Part shown: in pieces, positions 1 to 5,720 of the stretch
Layout: each line of letters begins with the position of its first letter
Numbering within the stretch: the first letter of the stretch is position 1
Assembly: GCF_001557235.1 (NCBI RefSeq)
Contig: NZ_LSJI01000218.1
Location: 1 to 7,281, forward strand
DNA: 7,281 nucleotides
Reading direction: 5' to 3'
Origin: Phenylobacterium sp. CCH9-H3
Lineage (GTDB): Bacteria; Pseudomonadota; Alphaproteobacteria; Caulobacterales; Caulobacteraceae
Notes under the pieces: generated by a model
The model's database searches: none
The model's input: the letters and a program-made list of their open reading frames with translations, nothing else
What the model was told of the DNA's origin: nothing
Program-made: the position numbers and the translations under genes

Positions 1-2
1 AT

Positions 3-176
3 ATGTCGACGCCACCGGCCGGCGCCTGCCATTGCGCTCCGGCCGCGCTGTTGTGGGCGGCGTCCGCCGCCGACCTCGGCATGGTGTTGCGCGTCGACCG
101 GTGGCTCGCGTCACCGTCCGCAAGGCTGTGGGGCCTGCAGCAGCCGCCGCCACTGCGACCGCCGATCTTCGTCTGA
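3..176 (+). CDS. 3' end of an unidentified protein, open at the window edge
   Basis: This frame is open from the left edge to a TGA at 174-176 and gives about 57 residues. Roughly nine in ten of its third codon positions are G or C, clearly better than the overlapping frame that stays open to about 232, so this is the more likely coding frame. The visible part has a C-x-C, a hydrophobic stretch (APAALLWAASAADLG) and a proline-rich end (QQPPPLRPPIFV). The short basic/proline end loosely recalls small periplasmic proteins found beside metal-resistance genes, such as DUF2946-type proteins, but I do not recognise the family. An ATG sits at the very edge (3-5), so the true start is unknown. It could also be spurious. 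The 91 bases from here to the next gene hold nothing I can identify. Confidence 0.35.
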   Translation: MSTPPAGACHCAPAALLWAASAADLGMVLRVDRWLASPSARLWGLQQPPPLRPPIFV

Positions 177-267
177 TCGCCGCGCTAAGGCGCACCCCCG
201 TCCGTCCAACAGCCGTCGCCGGCGTCCGCTGACGCGCGCCCAGCGACGGGATCAGAAGGAGACGATC

Positions 268-450
268 ATGAGGACCACCACAAATCTTCTGGCCACGATC
301 CTGGCCGTCGCCGGGCTCGCCGCCTGCGCGACCCAGCCAGGAACACCCCACTGGTCGGGAAATCCGAAGTTCAGCGTCGGCCTCAACGCGCCGACGGTGG
401 TCGGCGTGGACGCAGCCGCGCGCGAGCGCGCCGAGAACGCGCCCAAATGA
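268..450 (+). CDS. Small putative lipoprotein, 60 aa
   Basis: The start is well supported: AGGAG at 257-261 lies 6 nt before the ATG. The protein opens with a short basic n-region (MRT), a hydrophobic core (LLATILAVAGLAA) and a lipobox L17-A18-A19-C20, which predicts cleavage by signal peptidase II and lipidation at Cys20. The mature part is about 41 residues, hydrophilic, with no cysteine after the lipid anchor and no motif I recognise (it contains HWSGNPKFSVGLNAP). The residue after the lipidated Cys is Ala, so nothing argues for retention in the inner membrane, and an outer-membrane location is the default. It converges on the minus-strand block and is followed at once by a strong hairpin. 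Function unknown; the confidence is for a real expressed lipoprotein. Confidence 0.8.
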   Translation: MRTTTNLLATILAVAGLAACATQPGTPHWSGNPKFSVGLNAPTVVGVDAAARERAENAPK

Positions 451-458
451 ACTGATGC

Positions 459-488
459 GGCCGGGGCGGCCAGCGAGTCGCCCCGGCC
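459..488. terminator. GC-rich hairpin between convergent genes
   Basis: A perfect 10-bp stem (GGCCGGGGCG at 459-468, CGCCCCGGCC at 479-488) with a 10-nt loop begins 9 bases after the lipoprotein stop and ends 27 bases before the stop of the converging VKOR-like gene. No T-run follows on either strand, so it is not a canonical intrinsic terminator. In this GC-rich setting it could still act as a bidirectional terminator or as a 3'-end stabiliser. Confidence 0.6.
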
Positions 489-515
489 TCGACCGGTCGC
501 CGCGACACAGCGGCG

Positions 516-1513
516 TCAGACGATGAGGCGATCCCAGCCGCCGTAGTGCCCACGGCTGCGCGGGCCGCGCGGGAGGCTGAGCCAGACCAGGGCCAGTCCC
601 ACGAGCACGTCGCTCGCTTGGCCAGCCACTGGCGCGCCGCCCAGCAGCCACGGCGTGGCGATCAGCCAGAGCCCGAAGCCGACGTTGATGAACCGCAGCG
701 GCCGGGTCACCTCGGCTGTAGCGATGGCGGCGGTGGTGATGACCAGCGCGCCGACTAGGTAGTCGTCGGCGAGCGGCGGCTCGGTCCCGAAGGTCAGGCG
801 GGAGAGCGTCAGCCAGGCGCCGAGCAGCATGCTGGCGGCGAGCGTCCAGGGCAGGTTCACTCCACGCGCGGCCGAGGCGAAGGCGCGCAGGGGACCGGCG
901 TCTAACCCGGCATGGGGGTCCTTCGTCCCGCCTGGCAGGGCGTCGCCGCGGAAGAAGGCGCGCCAGAAGGGCCGCCCGCGCCGGGTGTTCCAGACCAGGA
1001 ACTGGCCCATGGCAACCAGCTCGTCGAGGGCGAAGGGGATCATCGCCACCATCGCGGCCCCTGCCATCAGGCAGATGGTGCACCAGGTACCGATCTCGAT
1101 CGGCTGGATGATGATGAAGTAGATGCTGACCACCCCCAGCGGCACGACCACGATGCAGAACAGCAGCACCATCCAGGGCATGGTGCGCCAGCGCGAGCGG
1201 CCGCCCATGGCGCCCATCAGGATCTCGGCCATGTAGCTCATCGCCCCGACCCCGCCGTCCGCCACCGGCCAGGCCTTGGAGACGTCCGAGGTGATGATGA
1301 ACTCCGTGCCGTTGGCGCGGCGTCGCCGGCGAAGAACGGCTCCCAGACCCCGTCCACGTGGCCGAGCTGGTAGGCGGTCAGGATGCGGGCGAGCACGAAG
1401 CCCACTGCGCCGAGGACGATGATCGGGAGGCGCTGCAGGTAGGTGGAGGGCGAATAGGTCCAGCCGGGCGGCGCCGAGGTAGCGGTGGGCCACCACCAGC
1501 CACCTCGGCGCAA
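516..1513 (-). pseudogene. VKOR-like membrane protein with SPW repeats, frameshifted
   Basis: Two overlapping minus-strand frames together read as one protein of about 330 residues. The first, from TTG 1513, gives PPGWTYSPSTYLQRLPI and a transmembrane segment, then AYQLGHVDGVWEPFFAGD. The second continues with NGTEFIITSDVSKAWPVAD, further membrane segments, the redox-type motif C-T-I-C (encoded at 1071-1082) and DELVAMGQFLVW, which matches vitamin K epoxide reductase-like proteins. The C-terminal third holds two SPW-type repeats, the second clearest (INVGFGLWLIATPWLL, about 640-695), and ends GHYGGWDRLIV. The join falls near 1314-1330, where one extra G/C would restore the frame (FAGD-AA-NGTEF). 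The cysteine pair that VKORs carry in the periplasmic loop is not visible, so classical quinone-linked disulfide chemistry is uncertain. It starts 30 nt after the TonB receptor stop and is probably cotranscribed with it. The break could be a real mutation or a sequencing error. Confidence 0.75.
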
Positions 1514-1518
1514 AAGGG

Positions 1519-1523
1519 CCTCC
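1519..1523 (-). promoter_or_regulatory. Ribosome binding site for the TTG start of the VKOR-like gene
   Basis: GGAGG on the minus strand lies 5 nt before TTG 1513. This frame holds the conserved N-terminal residues and no ATG or GTG lies near its beginning, so the site supports the TTG start over the out-of-frame GTG at 1496. Confidence 0.55.
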
Positions 1524-1543
1524 GAACGGCGTTGGAGGCGCCG

Positions 1544-3532
1544 CTAGAAGGAATAGGCGTAGGTGAAATGCAGGGTCCGGGGCACGCCGCGGAAGTGACC
1601 GGCGAAGGCGGTCCCCGTCCCGTCGCGGAAGAACCGCCGGACGCGGGTGGAGTATTCCTCGTCCAGCGCATTCTCCAGCCGCGCGGAGAGGCGGCCGTGC
1701 TCGCCCACCTGCACCCAGGCGTTCAGGTCGACGACGGTGAAGTCGCCGCGGTCCACTCGGCCGATGCCGGAGGGCAGCACATCGACCACGTCGCCGGTCC
1801 AGTTCAGGGTCGCGCCGGCGCCATAGGCCCCGCCCGGCTCATGAAGGTCGACGGCGGCCATCGCGGTGTCCTCGGGAATTTCCGTCAGCTGGACGGACGC
1901 GCCCCCCTGGCGGGTGCGGGCATGGGTGTAGGAGGCCTTGACCGACAGCCACGCGCTGGGTTCGCCCGTCACCACGGCTTCGAAGCCCCGTACCTTCACC
2001 TTCTCGGCGATGTTGATGAACTGGAACACGTCCGGGTCCGGGGTGACGCCGTTCAGGGCGATCAGGTCCTTGGTCTCCCGCCAGAAGCCGATCAGCTCGC
2101 CCCGCCATCCGCCGCCTTGGGCGCCGACCGAGACGTTCAGGTTGCGCGCCCGCTCGGGCTTCAGGTCCGGGTTGCCGATCTCCCCGTTGTTCAACGGGTC
2201 CTGGGCGAACAGGGACTCAGCGTCCGGCAGTCGGAACGACGTCCCGCCTGCGGCGCGGACGAACAGCGCATCGCCGATGTCGAATTGCCCGGAGACGTTC
2301 CACACCGTCGCGTCCTCGCTGGACTTGGACATGTTGTGCCGGAAGCCGGCCGCGAGGTGCAGGCCGGGGATCATCTCCGGACCGGCGCGGACCTGGGCGA
2401 ACAAGGCCTGCGCGGTCTCCTTGCGCGGCAGGATGATCAGCACGTCGTCGAAGCCGCCGTAGCGCTGGATGTCGTAGCCGCCCCACAGCTCCAGGCCCGG
2501 CTGGAGGATCGCGCGGGCAAGCGTGTTCAGGCCGTAGTCCTCGAACTGCCACTTCTCCTTGTCGGAGACCACCACCGGACCGGCGGGGCCGGTGTTGGTC
2601 TGGTTGAAGGTGCTGTCCCAGTCGTGCCAGTAGCCCTTCACGAAGACGCTCAGCCGGTCGTTGATGTCGACGTCGACCTTCGCCCAGGCGATCTCCTCGT
2701 TGCGGGTGTTGAAGTTCTCGGTGACGAGGTTCGGCCGGGCGAGCTCGGCGAAGCCTTCGGTATGGGTGTAGCTGGCGGAGAGCCTGAGCGCGTCGGAGAC
2801 GTCATAGGCCCACTTCGCCCCGCCGCTGGTCATCCGGTAGCCGCGGTGGCGGTCGGCCAGGCTGGATTGGATCTCGTCGTCGGAGAACACCTTGTAGCCC
2901 TTGGCCTCGTCATGGCTGGCGAAGGCGATGAACCGGTGGCCGCCAAGAGCTGCCGAGTAGTAGCCGCTGGCCGTGACCGCCTCGTTGGTGTCGGCGCCGA
3001 TCTCGAACCGTCCCGACGGCTGGTCGGTGAAGTCGCGGGTCACGATGTTAATCACGCCCGCGACCGCCTGGGTGCCGTAGAAGAGGCTCTGGCCGCCCTC
3101 CAGCAGCTCGATCCGCTCGACCATGTGGGCCGCCACGGTGTCGAGCGGTGGAGTGGTGTTGTAGAGCCGGCTGGAGATCCGCACTCCGTCGATCAGGTAG
3201 AGGATCTCGCCCGGCCGCGAGCCTTGCAGCGAGGCCACGTTGTAGCCGAACGGTCCGCTCTGCGGGATCAGCGACAGCCCCGGCAGGCTCGACTGCAGCG
3301 CCTGGCCCACATCGGTGTAGCCGCGCCGGTCGATCTCCTCGCCGCTCACGACTTCCACCCGATGACCGTACCGGGCGAGCTCCTGCGGCAGGGTCTCCTC
3401 CAGGCGACCGGTCACCACCACCTCACCCACCTCGGCGCCGGCCGCCCAGGCGTTGGTGGCAAGCATCGCCAGCGTGGCGGCTCCGGCCAGCATAGCTTGC
3501 TGGCCGCGCACGGCGACCAATTTCCTTCGCAT
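1544..3532 (-). CDS. TonB-dependent outer-membrane receptor (BtuB/CirA type)
   Basis: This is a 662-residue outer-membrane transporter that imports a ligand using energy from TonB-ExbBD. In order: a signal peptide (MRRKLVAVRGQQAMLAG to about residue 31, AWA-type cleavage); a TonB-box-like EVVVTGR just after it; a plug domain with LYLIDGVRI and the hallmark VERIELLEGGQSLFYGTQA followed by GVINIVTR; then a 22-strand-type barrel with the usual NPDLKPERARNLNVSVG motif. It ends in aromatic YAYSF, the outer-membrane assembly signal, so it is complete. I chose ATG 3532 over an upstream in-frame TTG (3547) because GGGGG lies 8 nt before it and the signal peptide starts well there. The substrate cannot be read from sequence. 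The loops are not His-rich as in zinc receptors of the ZnuD kind. Plug and barrel resemble the cobalamin/siderophore group. It appears to have its own Pho-box promoter, suggesting induction by phosphate starvation, and the VKOR-like gene follows. Confidence 0.93.
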   Translation of the reverse strand: MRRKLVAVRGQQAMLAGAATLAMLATNAWAAGAEVGEVVVTGRLEETLPQELARYGHRVEVVSGEEIDRRGYTDVGQALQSSLPGLSLIPQSGPFGYNVASLQGSRPGEILYLIDGVRISSRLYNTTPPLDTVAAHMVERIELLEGGQSLFYGTQAVAGVINIVTRDFTDQPSGRFEIGADTNEAVTASGYYSAALGGHRFIAFASHDEAKGYKVFSDDEIQSSLADRHRGYRMTSGGAKWAYDVSDALRLSASYTHTEGFAELARPNLVTENFNTRNEEIAWAKVDVDINDRLSVFVKGYWHDWDSTFNQTNTGPAGPVVVSDKEKWQFEDYGLNTLARAILQPGLELWGGYDIQRYGGFDDVLIILPRKETAQALFAQVRAGPEMIPGLHLAAGFRHNMSKSSEDATVWNVSGQFDIGDALFVRAAGGTSFRLPDAESLFAQDPLNNGEIGNPDLKPERARNLNVSVGAQGGGWRGELIGFWRETKDLIALNGVTPDPDVFQFINIAEKVKVRGFEAVVTGEPSAWLSVKASYTHARTRQGGASVQLTEIPEDTAMAAVDLHEPGGAYGAGATLNWTGDVVDVLPSGIGRVDRGDFTVVDLNAWVQVGEHGRLSARLENALDEEYSTRVRRFFRDGTGTAFAGHFRGVPRTLHFTYAYSF

Positions 3533-3554
3533 CGACAATGCCCCCAAGCCAGGC

Positions 3555-3570
3555 GGCCGCTGTGGCGGCC
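3555..3570 (-). other. Short hairpin in the TonB receptor 5' leader
   Basis: GGCCGC-4 nt-GCGGCC forms a perfect 6-bp stem between the predicted transcript start (about 3583) and the ribosome binding site (3541-3545). It may affect leader stability or translation. In DNA this GC-rich such a stem can arise by chance. No cobalamin-riboswitch landmark was seen in the roughly 50-nt leader, which is also too short to hold one. Confidence 0.3.
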
Positions 3571-3589
3571 CGCGCGCGATGGGGCGAGT

Positions 3590-3627
3590 ACTCTACGGTT
3601 TCAGCGGAGGTTACAGAGAGGTTACAG
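3590..3627 (-). promoter_or_regulatory. Pho-box promoter of the TonB receptor
   Basis: On the minus strand, CTGTAACCTCT (3627-3617) is followed directly by CTGTAACCTCC (3616-3606): two 11-bp direct repeats differing only in the last base. This matches the layout of a PhoB-binding box, which is a tandem of 11-bp units starting CTGT(C/A)A. Ten bases later comes TAGAGT (3595-3590), 4 of 6 matches to TATAAT, so the second repeat sits where a -35 element would be, as in class II PhoB activation. The predicted transcript starts near 3583, leaving about 50 nt of leader before ATG 3532. Binding by PhoB is inferred from repeat length, phase and spacing. Confidence 0.7.
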
Positions 3628-4059
3628 CCAGAGCTCCGCGAGCCGTCGGCGCTTGCGTGCGCGCCAGACAGACGCCGTTCGCCTCGAGTCAGACGGCTCG
3701 CATCACGAAGCCGAGCCGCTTGAGGCTTCACGGCGGCTTCGATATCCTGGTCCAGCTCCAGTGTCCTGCCGCAACAGTCGCAGATCAGGACGCGGGCGGC
3801 TGCGCGCGGTGGGGGCGCGCCGCGCAGGCCACGTAGGCGTTCACGGCTTGCCGGCGAGGGCTACGCCCGAGGCGGAACTCCAGGGCCCGATAGACGCTCG
3901 GTGGCTTCCCGTTCTTGGGCCGCCATGGGCGATGAGGTCATGGGCCTTCACAGGCCGCTTCCGTCCCCCGCCAGCAGCTCGAAAGTGCGGCGGCTCCGTC
4001 CGACATTCGCCCGCGGCCAGGCGTCGCGCTCCGGCTCGGCTCAAGCGACAGCGCCGCAT
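3611..4059 (-). pseudogene. zur: Decayed Fur-family (Zur-like) metal regulator
   Basis: No single frame is open, but family-typical blocks follow each other in the right order on the minus strand: RRTFELLA (3992-3969), PVKAHDLIA (3954-3928), GKPPSVYRALEF (3910-3875, the recognition-helix region), NAYVACAARPHRAQ (3841-3800), LICDCCGRTLELDQDIEAA (3788-3732, with the CxxC zinc-site motif) and LGFVMRAV (3715-3692), then an in-frame TGA and LEANGVC. Moving between blocks needs four frame changes. The segment after ALEF is unlike the usual family sequence, and the second cysteine of the final CxxC is missing. The total span fits a 140-150-residue Zur. An ATG at 4059, 22 nt after the CusF-like stop, is a plausible old start, and the last remnant frame ends at TAA 3611-3613, inside the Pho box. 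The start is uncertain. The gene was probably once the third in the merR-cusF-like operon. Four indels make sequencing error an unlikely sole cause. Confidence 0.8.
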
Positions 4060-4080
4060 AGGGGCAGAGCGCCGCTGGCG

Positions 4081-4485
4081 TCATCGCCGGCTCAGGGTTG
4101 CGACTTCGCCGACGCCGTCCGTGACGAGCAGCGTGAAGGCGACCTCGTCGCCGGCGCGCACCCGCTGCAGGATCGCGCGTCGGGCGCGAAACGACATCGT
4201 CAGGTCCGGCCAGTCGCCGGCCGAGCTCTGCTCATGGCGCAGGAAGATGACGCCGGCCGCCGGATCCACGGCCACGACCCGCGCGCGGCCTTCCTCCCGA
4301 CCCGCTTCGACCACGATCGGACCCGGCGGCGCACCATGCGTCGGGTCGGCCGCCATGACCCGCTTGTGATCCAGCGCGTCCGGCGTCCGATCCACGACCT
4401 GGCGGTCGCAGCCGGACAACAGGACCATGGCCGCGAGGACCACCAGGCGGCGCGCCCGCGTAGAGGCGTGATCTGCGATCGTCAT
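4081..4485 (-). CDS. CusF-like periplasmic metal-binding lipoprotein
   Basis: A 134-residue protein starting at ATG 4485, whose ATGA overlaps the stop of the MerR gene, so translation is probably coupled. It has a basic n-region, a hydrophobic segment and lipobox L23-S24-G25-C26. Asp follows the lipidated Cys, which in enterobacteria keeps lipoproteins in the inner membrane. Residues about 66-134 match the small beta-barrel of CusF, the periplasmic Cu(I)/Ag(I) chaperone: VVAVDPAAGVIFL, then H84, W92 and M97 in the spacing H-x7-W-x4-M. CusF binds metal through His, two Met and a Trp. Here the first Met is replaced by Leu95 (WPDLTM instead of WPxMTM), so affinity or metal choice may differ. Its partner sensor and the divergent CDF/CzcC genes suggest it serves the same metal response. 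An alternative reading is a divergent CusF-fold protein with another role. Confidence 0.8.
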   Translation of the reverse strand: MTIADHASTRARRLVVLAAMVLLSGCDRQVVDRTPDALDHKRVMAADPTHGAPPGPIVVEAGREEGRARVVAVDPAAGVIFLRHEQSSAGDWPDLTMSFRARRAILQRVRAGDEVAFTLLVTDGVGEVATLSRR

Positions 4486-4925
4486 CCCGCGCGCCCGGCG
4501 AACCCGGGGCGGTGGTGGTCGCAGAGGGTGGGGTCGGCCAGCGCCTCTATCACCCGGCAGTCGGCGACCTCTCCTGCACAGCCGGCGCCGACCATACGCT
4601 CGAGTTCGGTCTTCAGCACGCTGAGTTGCGCGATCTTCTCGTCCACGGCTTCCAGCTGTTCCGCCGCCAGCCGGTTGGCCTGCTCGCACGGCCGATGCGG
4701 GTGGTCAGAGAGGTCGAGCAGGTCGCGGATCGCCTCCACCGAGAAGCCGAGCTGGCGCGCATGTTTGATGAACGCGAGCCGCTTGACGGCCGCCTCGCCG
4801 TAGACCCGCCGGTCGCTTTCCGTGCGCTGCGGCGCGGGCAGCAGGCCGATCTGCTCGTAGAAGCGGATGGTCGGCACCTTGACGTTCGTGGCCTTGGCCA
4901 GCCGGCCGATCGGCATGTTCGTCAT
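4482..4925 (-). CDS. MerR-family divalent-metal sensor (CadR/ZntR/PbrR-like)
   Basis: A 147-residue transcription regulator that would bind the dyad at 4968-4988 and switch on the divergent CDF promoter when loaded with metal. The N-terminal winged helix is typical (IGRLAKATNVKVPTIRFYEQIGLL is spread over residues 6-29, then RRVY at 39-42), followed by the long dimer helix (about 80-112). Cys80, Cys116 and Cys123 match the three metal-binding cysteines of CadR in spacing. Cys80 in particular marks sensors of divalent ions, since Cu(I)/Ag(I)/Au(I) sensors carry Ser there. An extra Cys135 with His137-His138 in the tail may add a site. ATG 4925 was chosen because GGAGG lies 7 nt before it and the protein then begins as in the family. 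An upstream in-frame start at 4955 has no such support. Zn, Cd, Pb or Co cannot be told apart from sequence. Confidence 0.93.
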   Translation of the reverse strand: MTNMPIGRLAKATNVKVPTIRFYEQIGLLPAPQRTESDRRVYGEAAVKRLAFIKHARQLGFSVEAIRDLLDLSDHPHRPCEQANRLAAEQLEAVDEKIAQLSVLKTELERMVGAGCAGEVADCRVIEALADPTLCDHHRPGFAGRAG

Positions 4926-4932
4926 GGGGCAG

Positions 4933-4937
4933 CCTCC
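4933..4937 (-). promoter_or_regulatory. Ribosome binding site of the MerR-family gene
   Basis: GGAGG on the minus strand, 7 nt before ATG 4925. It decides this start over the longer reading from 4955. Confidence 0.75.
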
Positions 4938-4964
4938 GTGGAACGACATGCGCAAAATAGGCGC

Positions 4965-4995
4965 TTGATCCTCTACCTAATAGAGGATGCACACT
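4965..4995 (+). promoter_or_regulatory. MerR-type metal-inducible promoter and operator
   Basis: A -35 element TTGATC (4965-4970) and a weak -10 CACACT (4990-4995) are separated by 19 bp, the stretched spacing that MerR-family activators correct by twisting DNA. A perfect dyad fills the spacer: ATCCTCTA (4968-4975), 5 bp, TAGAGGAT (4981-4988). This is very close to known operators of ZntR/PbrR/CadR-type sensors (ACCCTCTA...TAGAGGGT). The MerR gene reads away on the other strand from the same region, so the site can also autoregulate it. The -10 assignment is less certain than the dyad. Confidence 0.88.
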
Positions 4996-5001
4996 GGCGA
5001 C

Positions 5002-5712
5002 ATGTCCTCCTGTTCCTCGGAACCCGCCCAATCCCAGGTGCACGGCTCGGCAGGCTGCTGCGGCGCGACCGTCGTCTTCGATGGGGCGTCACCGGCCTAT
5101 CGACGCGTCCTCGCCTGGGTGATCGCGATCAACCTGCTGGGGTTCTGCGTCGTCGCCGGGGGCGCGATCCTGGCCGGCTCGGCGTCCCTGGCCGCCAACA
5201 CCCTGGACTTCGCCGCCGACGCGGCCACCTACGCGCTCAGCCTCTGGGCCATCGGCAAGAGCGCGCGGATCCGGGCCGGCGCGGCGCTCTTCAAGGGAGG
5301 AAGCCTGGCGGTCATGGCTGTGGCCATCCTCGGCTTCGCGGTGTGGCGCGCCGTCAGTGGCACGATGCCCGACGCCGCGGCCATCTCCGGCCTGGGGCTG
5401 TTCGGCGCGGCGGCCAATCTCGTCGCGGCCATCCTGCTCCTGCGCTATCGCGAGGGCGACGCGAACGTGCGCTCGGTCTGGCTCTGCACCCGCAACGACC
5501 TGATCCAATGCGTCGCCGTGGCGGCCACCGGCGTGGCCGTCGCGCTCACCGGCTCGCGGTGGCCGGACCTCGCGGTGGGCGTGCTGCTCGCCGCCATCTT
5601 CCTGCGCTCGGCCTGGTCGATCACCACCCAGGCAAGCCGTGAACTGGAGGCGGAAGCCGCGCAGACAACGGACTTTGTAACGCATTCCCGTGCCGCCCGG
5701 CGCGGGCTATAG
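5002..5712 (+). CDS. Short cation diffusion facilitator (CDF) efflux protein
   Basis: A 236-residue inner-membrane antiporter expected to move Zn(II), Cd(II) or Co(II) from the cytoplasm to the periplasm. The N-terminus is cysteine-bearing (Cys4, Cys19-Cys20), followed by a membrane region from about residue 36 with several transmembrane helices. TM2 has SLAANTLDFAADAATYALSL, where D69 and D73 form the DxxxD half of the transport site. TM5 has RNDLIQC (N165, D166), the counterpart seen in short CDF proteins, where the second acidic residue of the usual HxxxD is missing. The protein ends soon after the last helix and lacks the C-terminal cytoplasmic domain of full-length CDFs such as YiiP, as is usual for this short subfamily. 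I chose ATG 5002 because the ATG at 4987 lies inside the promoter spacer. No Shine-Dalgarno site precedes 5002. First gene of the metal-induced + operon. Confidence 0.88.
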   Translation: MSSCSSEPAQSQVHGSAGCCGATVVFDGASPAYRRVLAWVIAINLLGFCVVAGGAILAGSASLAANTLDFAADAATYALSLWAIGKSARIRAGAALFKGGSLAVMAVAILGFAVWRAVSGTMPDAAAISGLGLFGAAANLVAAILLLRYREGDANVRSVWLCTRNDLIQCVAVAATGVAVALTGSRWPDLAVGVLLAAIFLRSAWSITTQASRELEAEAAQTTDFVTHSRAARRGL

Positions 5713-5720
5713 ACGCGCCT

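Noticed and set aside
32..232. A 66-codon + strand frame near the left edge
   Set aside because: Poorer third-position GC than the overlapping frame ending at 176, and a basic low-complexity translation. No ribosome binding site.
3606..3627. A Zur or Fur operator in the receptor promoter
   Set aside because: The CTGTAAC repeats are direct, not inverted, with an 11-bp period. This fits a Pho box rather than a palindromic Fur/Zur site.
3548..3900. A possible cobalamin riboswitch upstream of the BtuB-like receptor
   Set aside because: I looked for a B12-box-like element and a long structured leader on the minus strand. The region is instead the Zur relic, and the predicted leader is only about 50 nt.
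1358..4369. A 1003-codon open frame on the + strand
   Set aside because: It lies opposite the TonB receptor and runs across the Zur relic and into the CusF-like gene. Its translation is low-complexity (Arg/Gly/Ala/Asp/Val-rich) with no domain, as expected from antisense of GC-rich codons. The minus-strand receptor is unmistakable.
4926..4955. A ten-residue N-terminal extension of the MerR-family protein from 4955
   Set aside because: No ribosome binding site upstream, while GGAGG sits 7 nt before ATG 4925, where family members begin.
4512..5642. A 376-codon + strand open frame spanning the MerR and CDF genes
   Set aside because: It crosses the divergent promoter and overlaps two well-supported genes in other frames. 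Its second half is Arg/Gly-rich shadow sequence.
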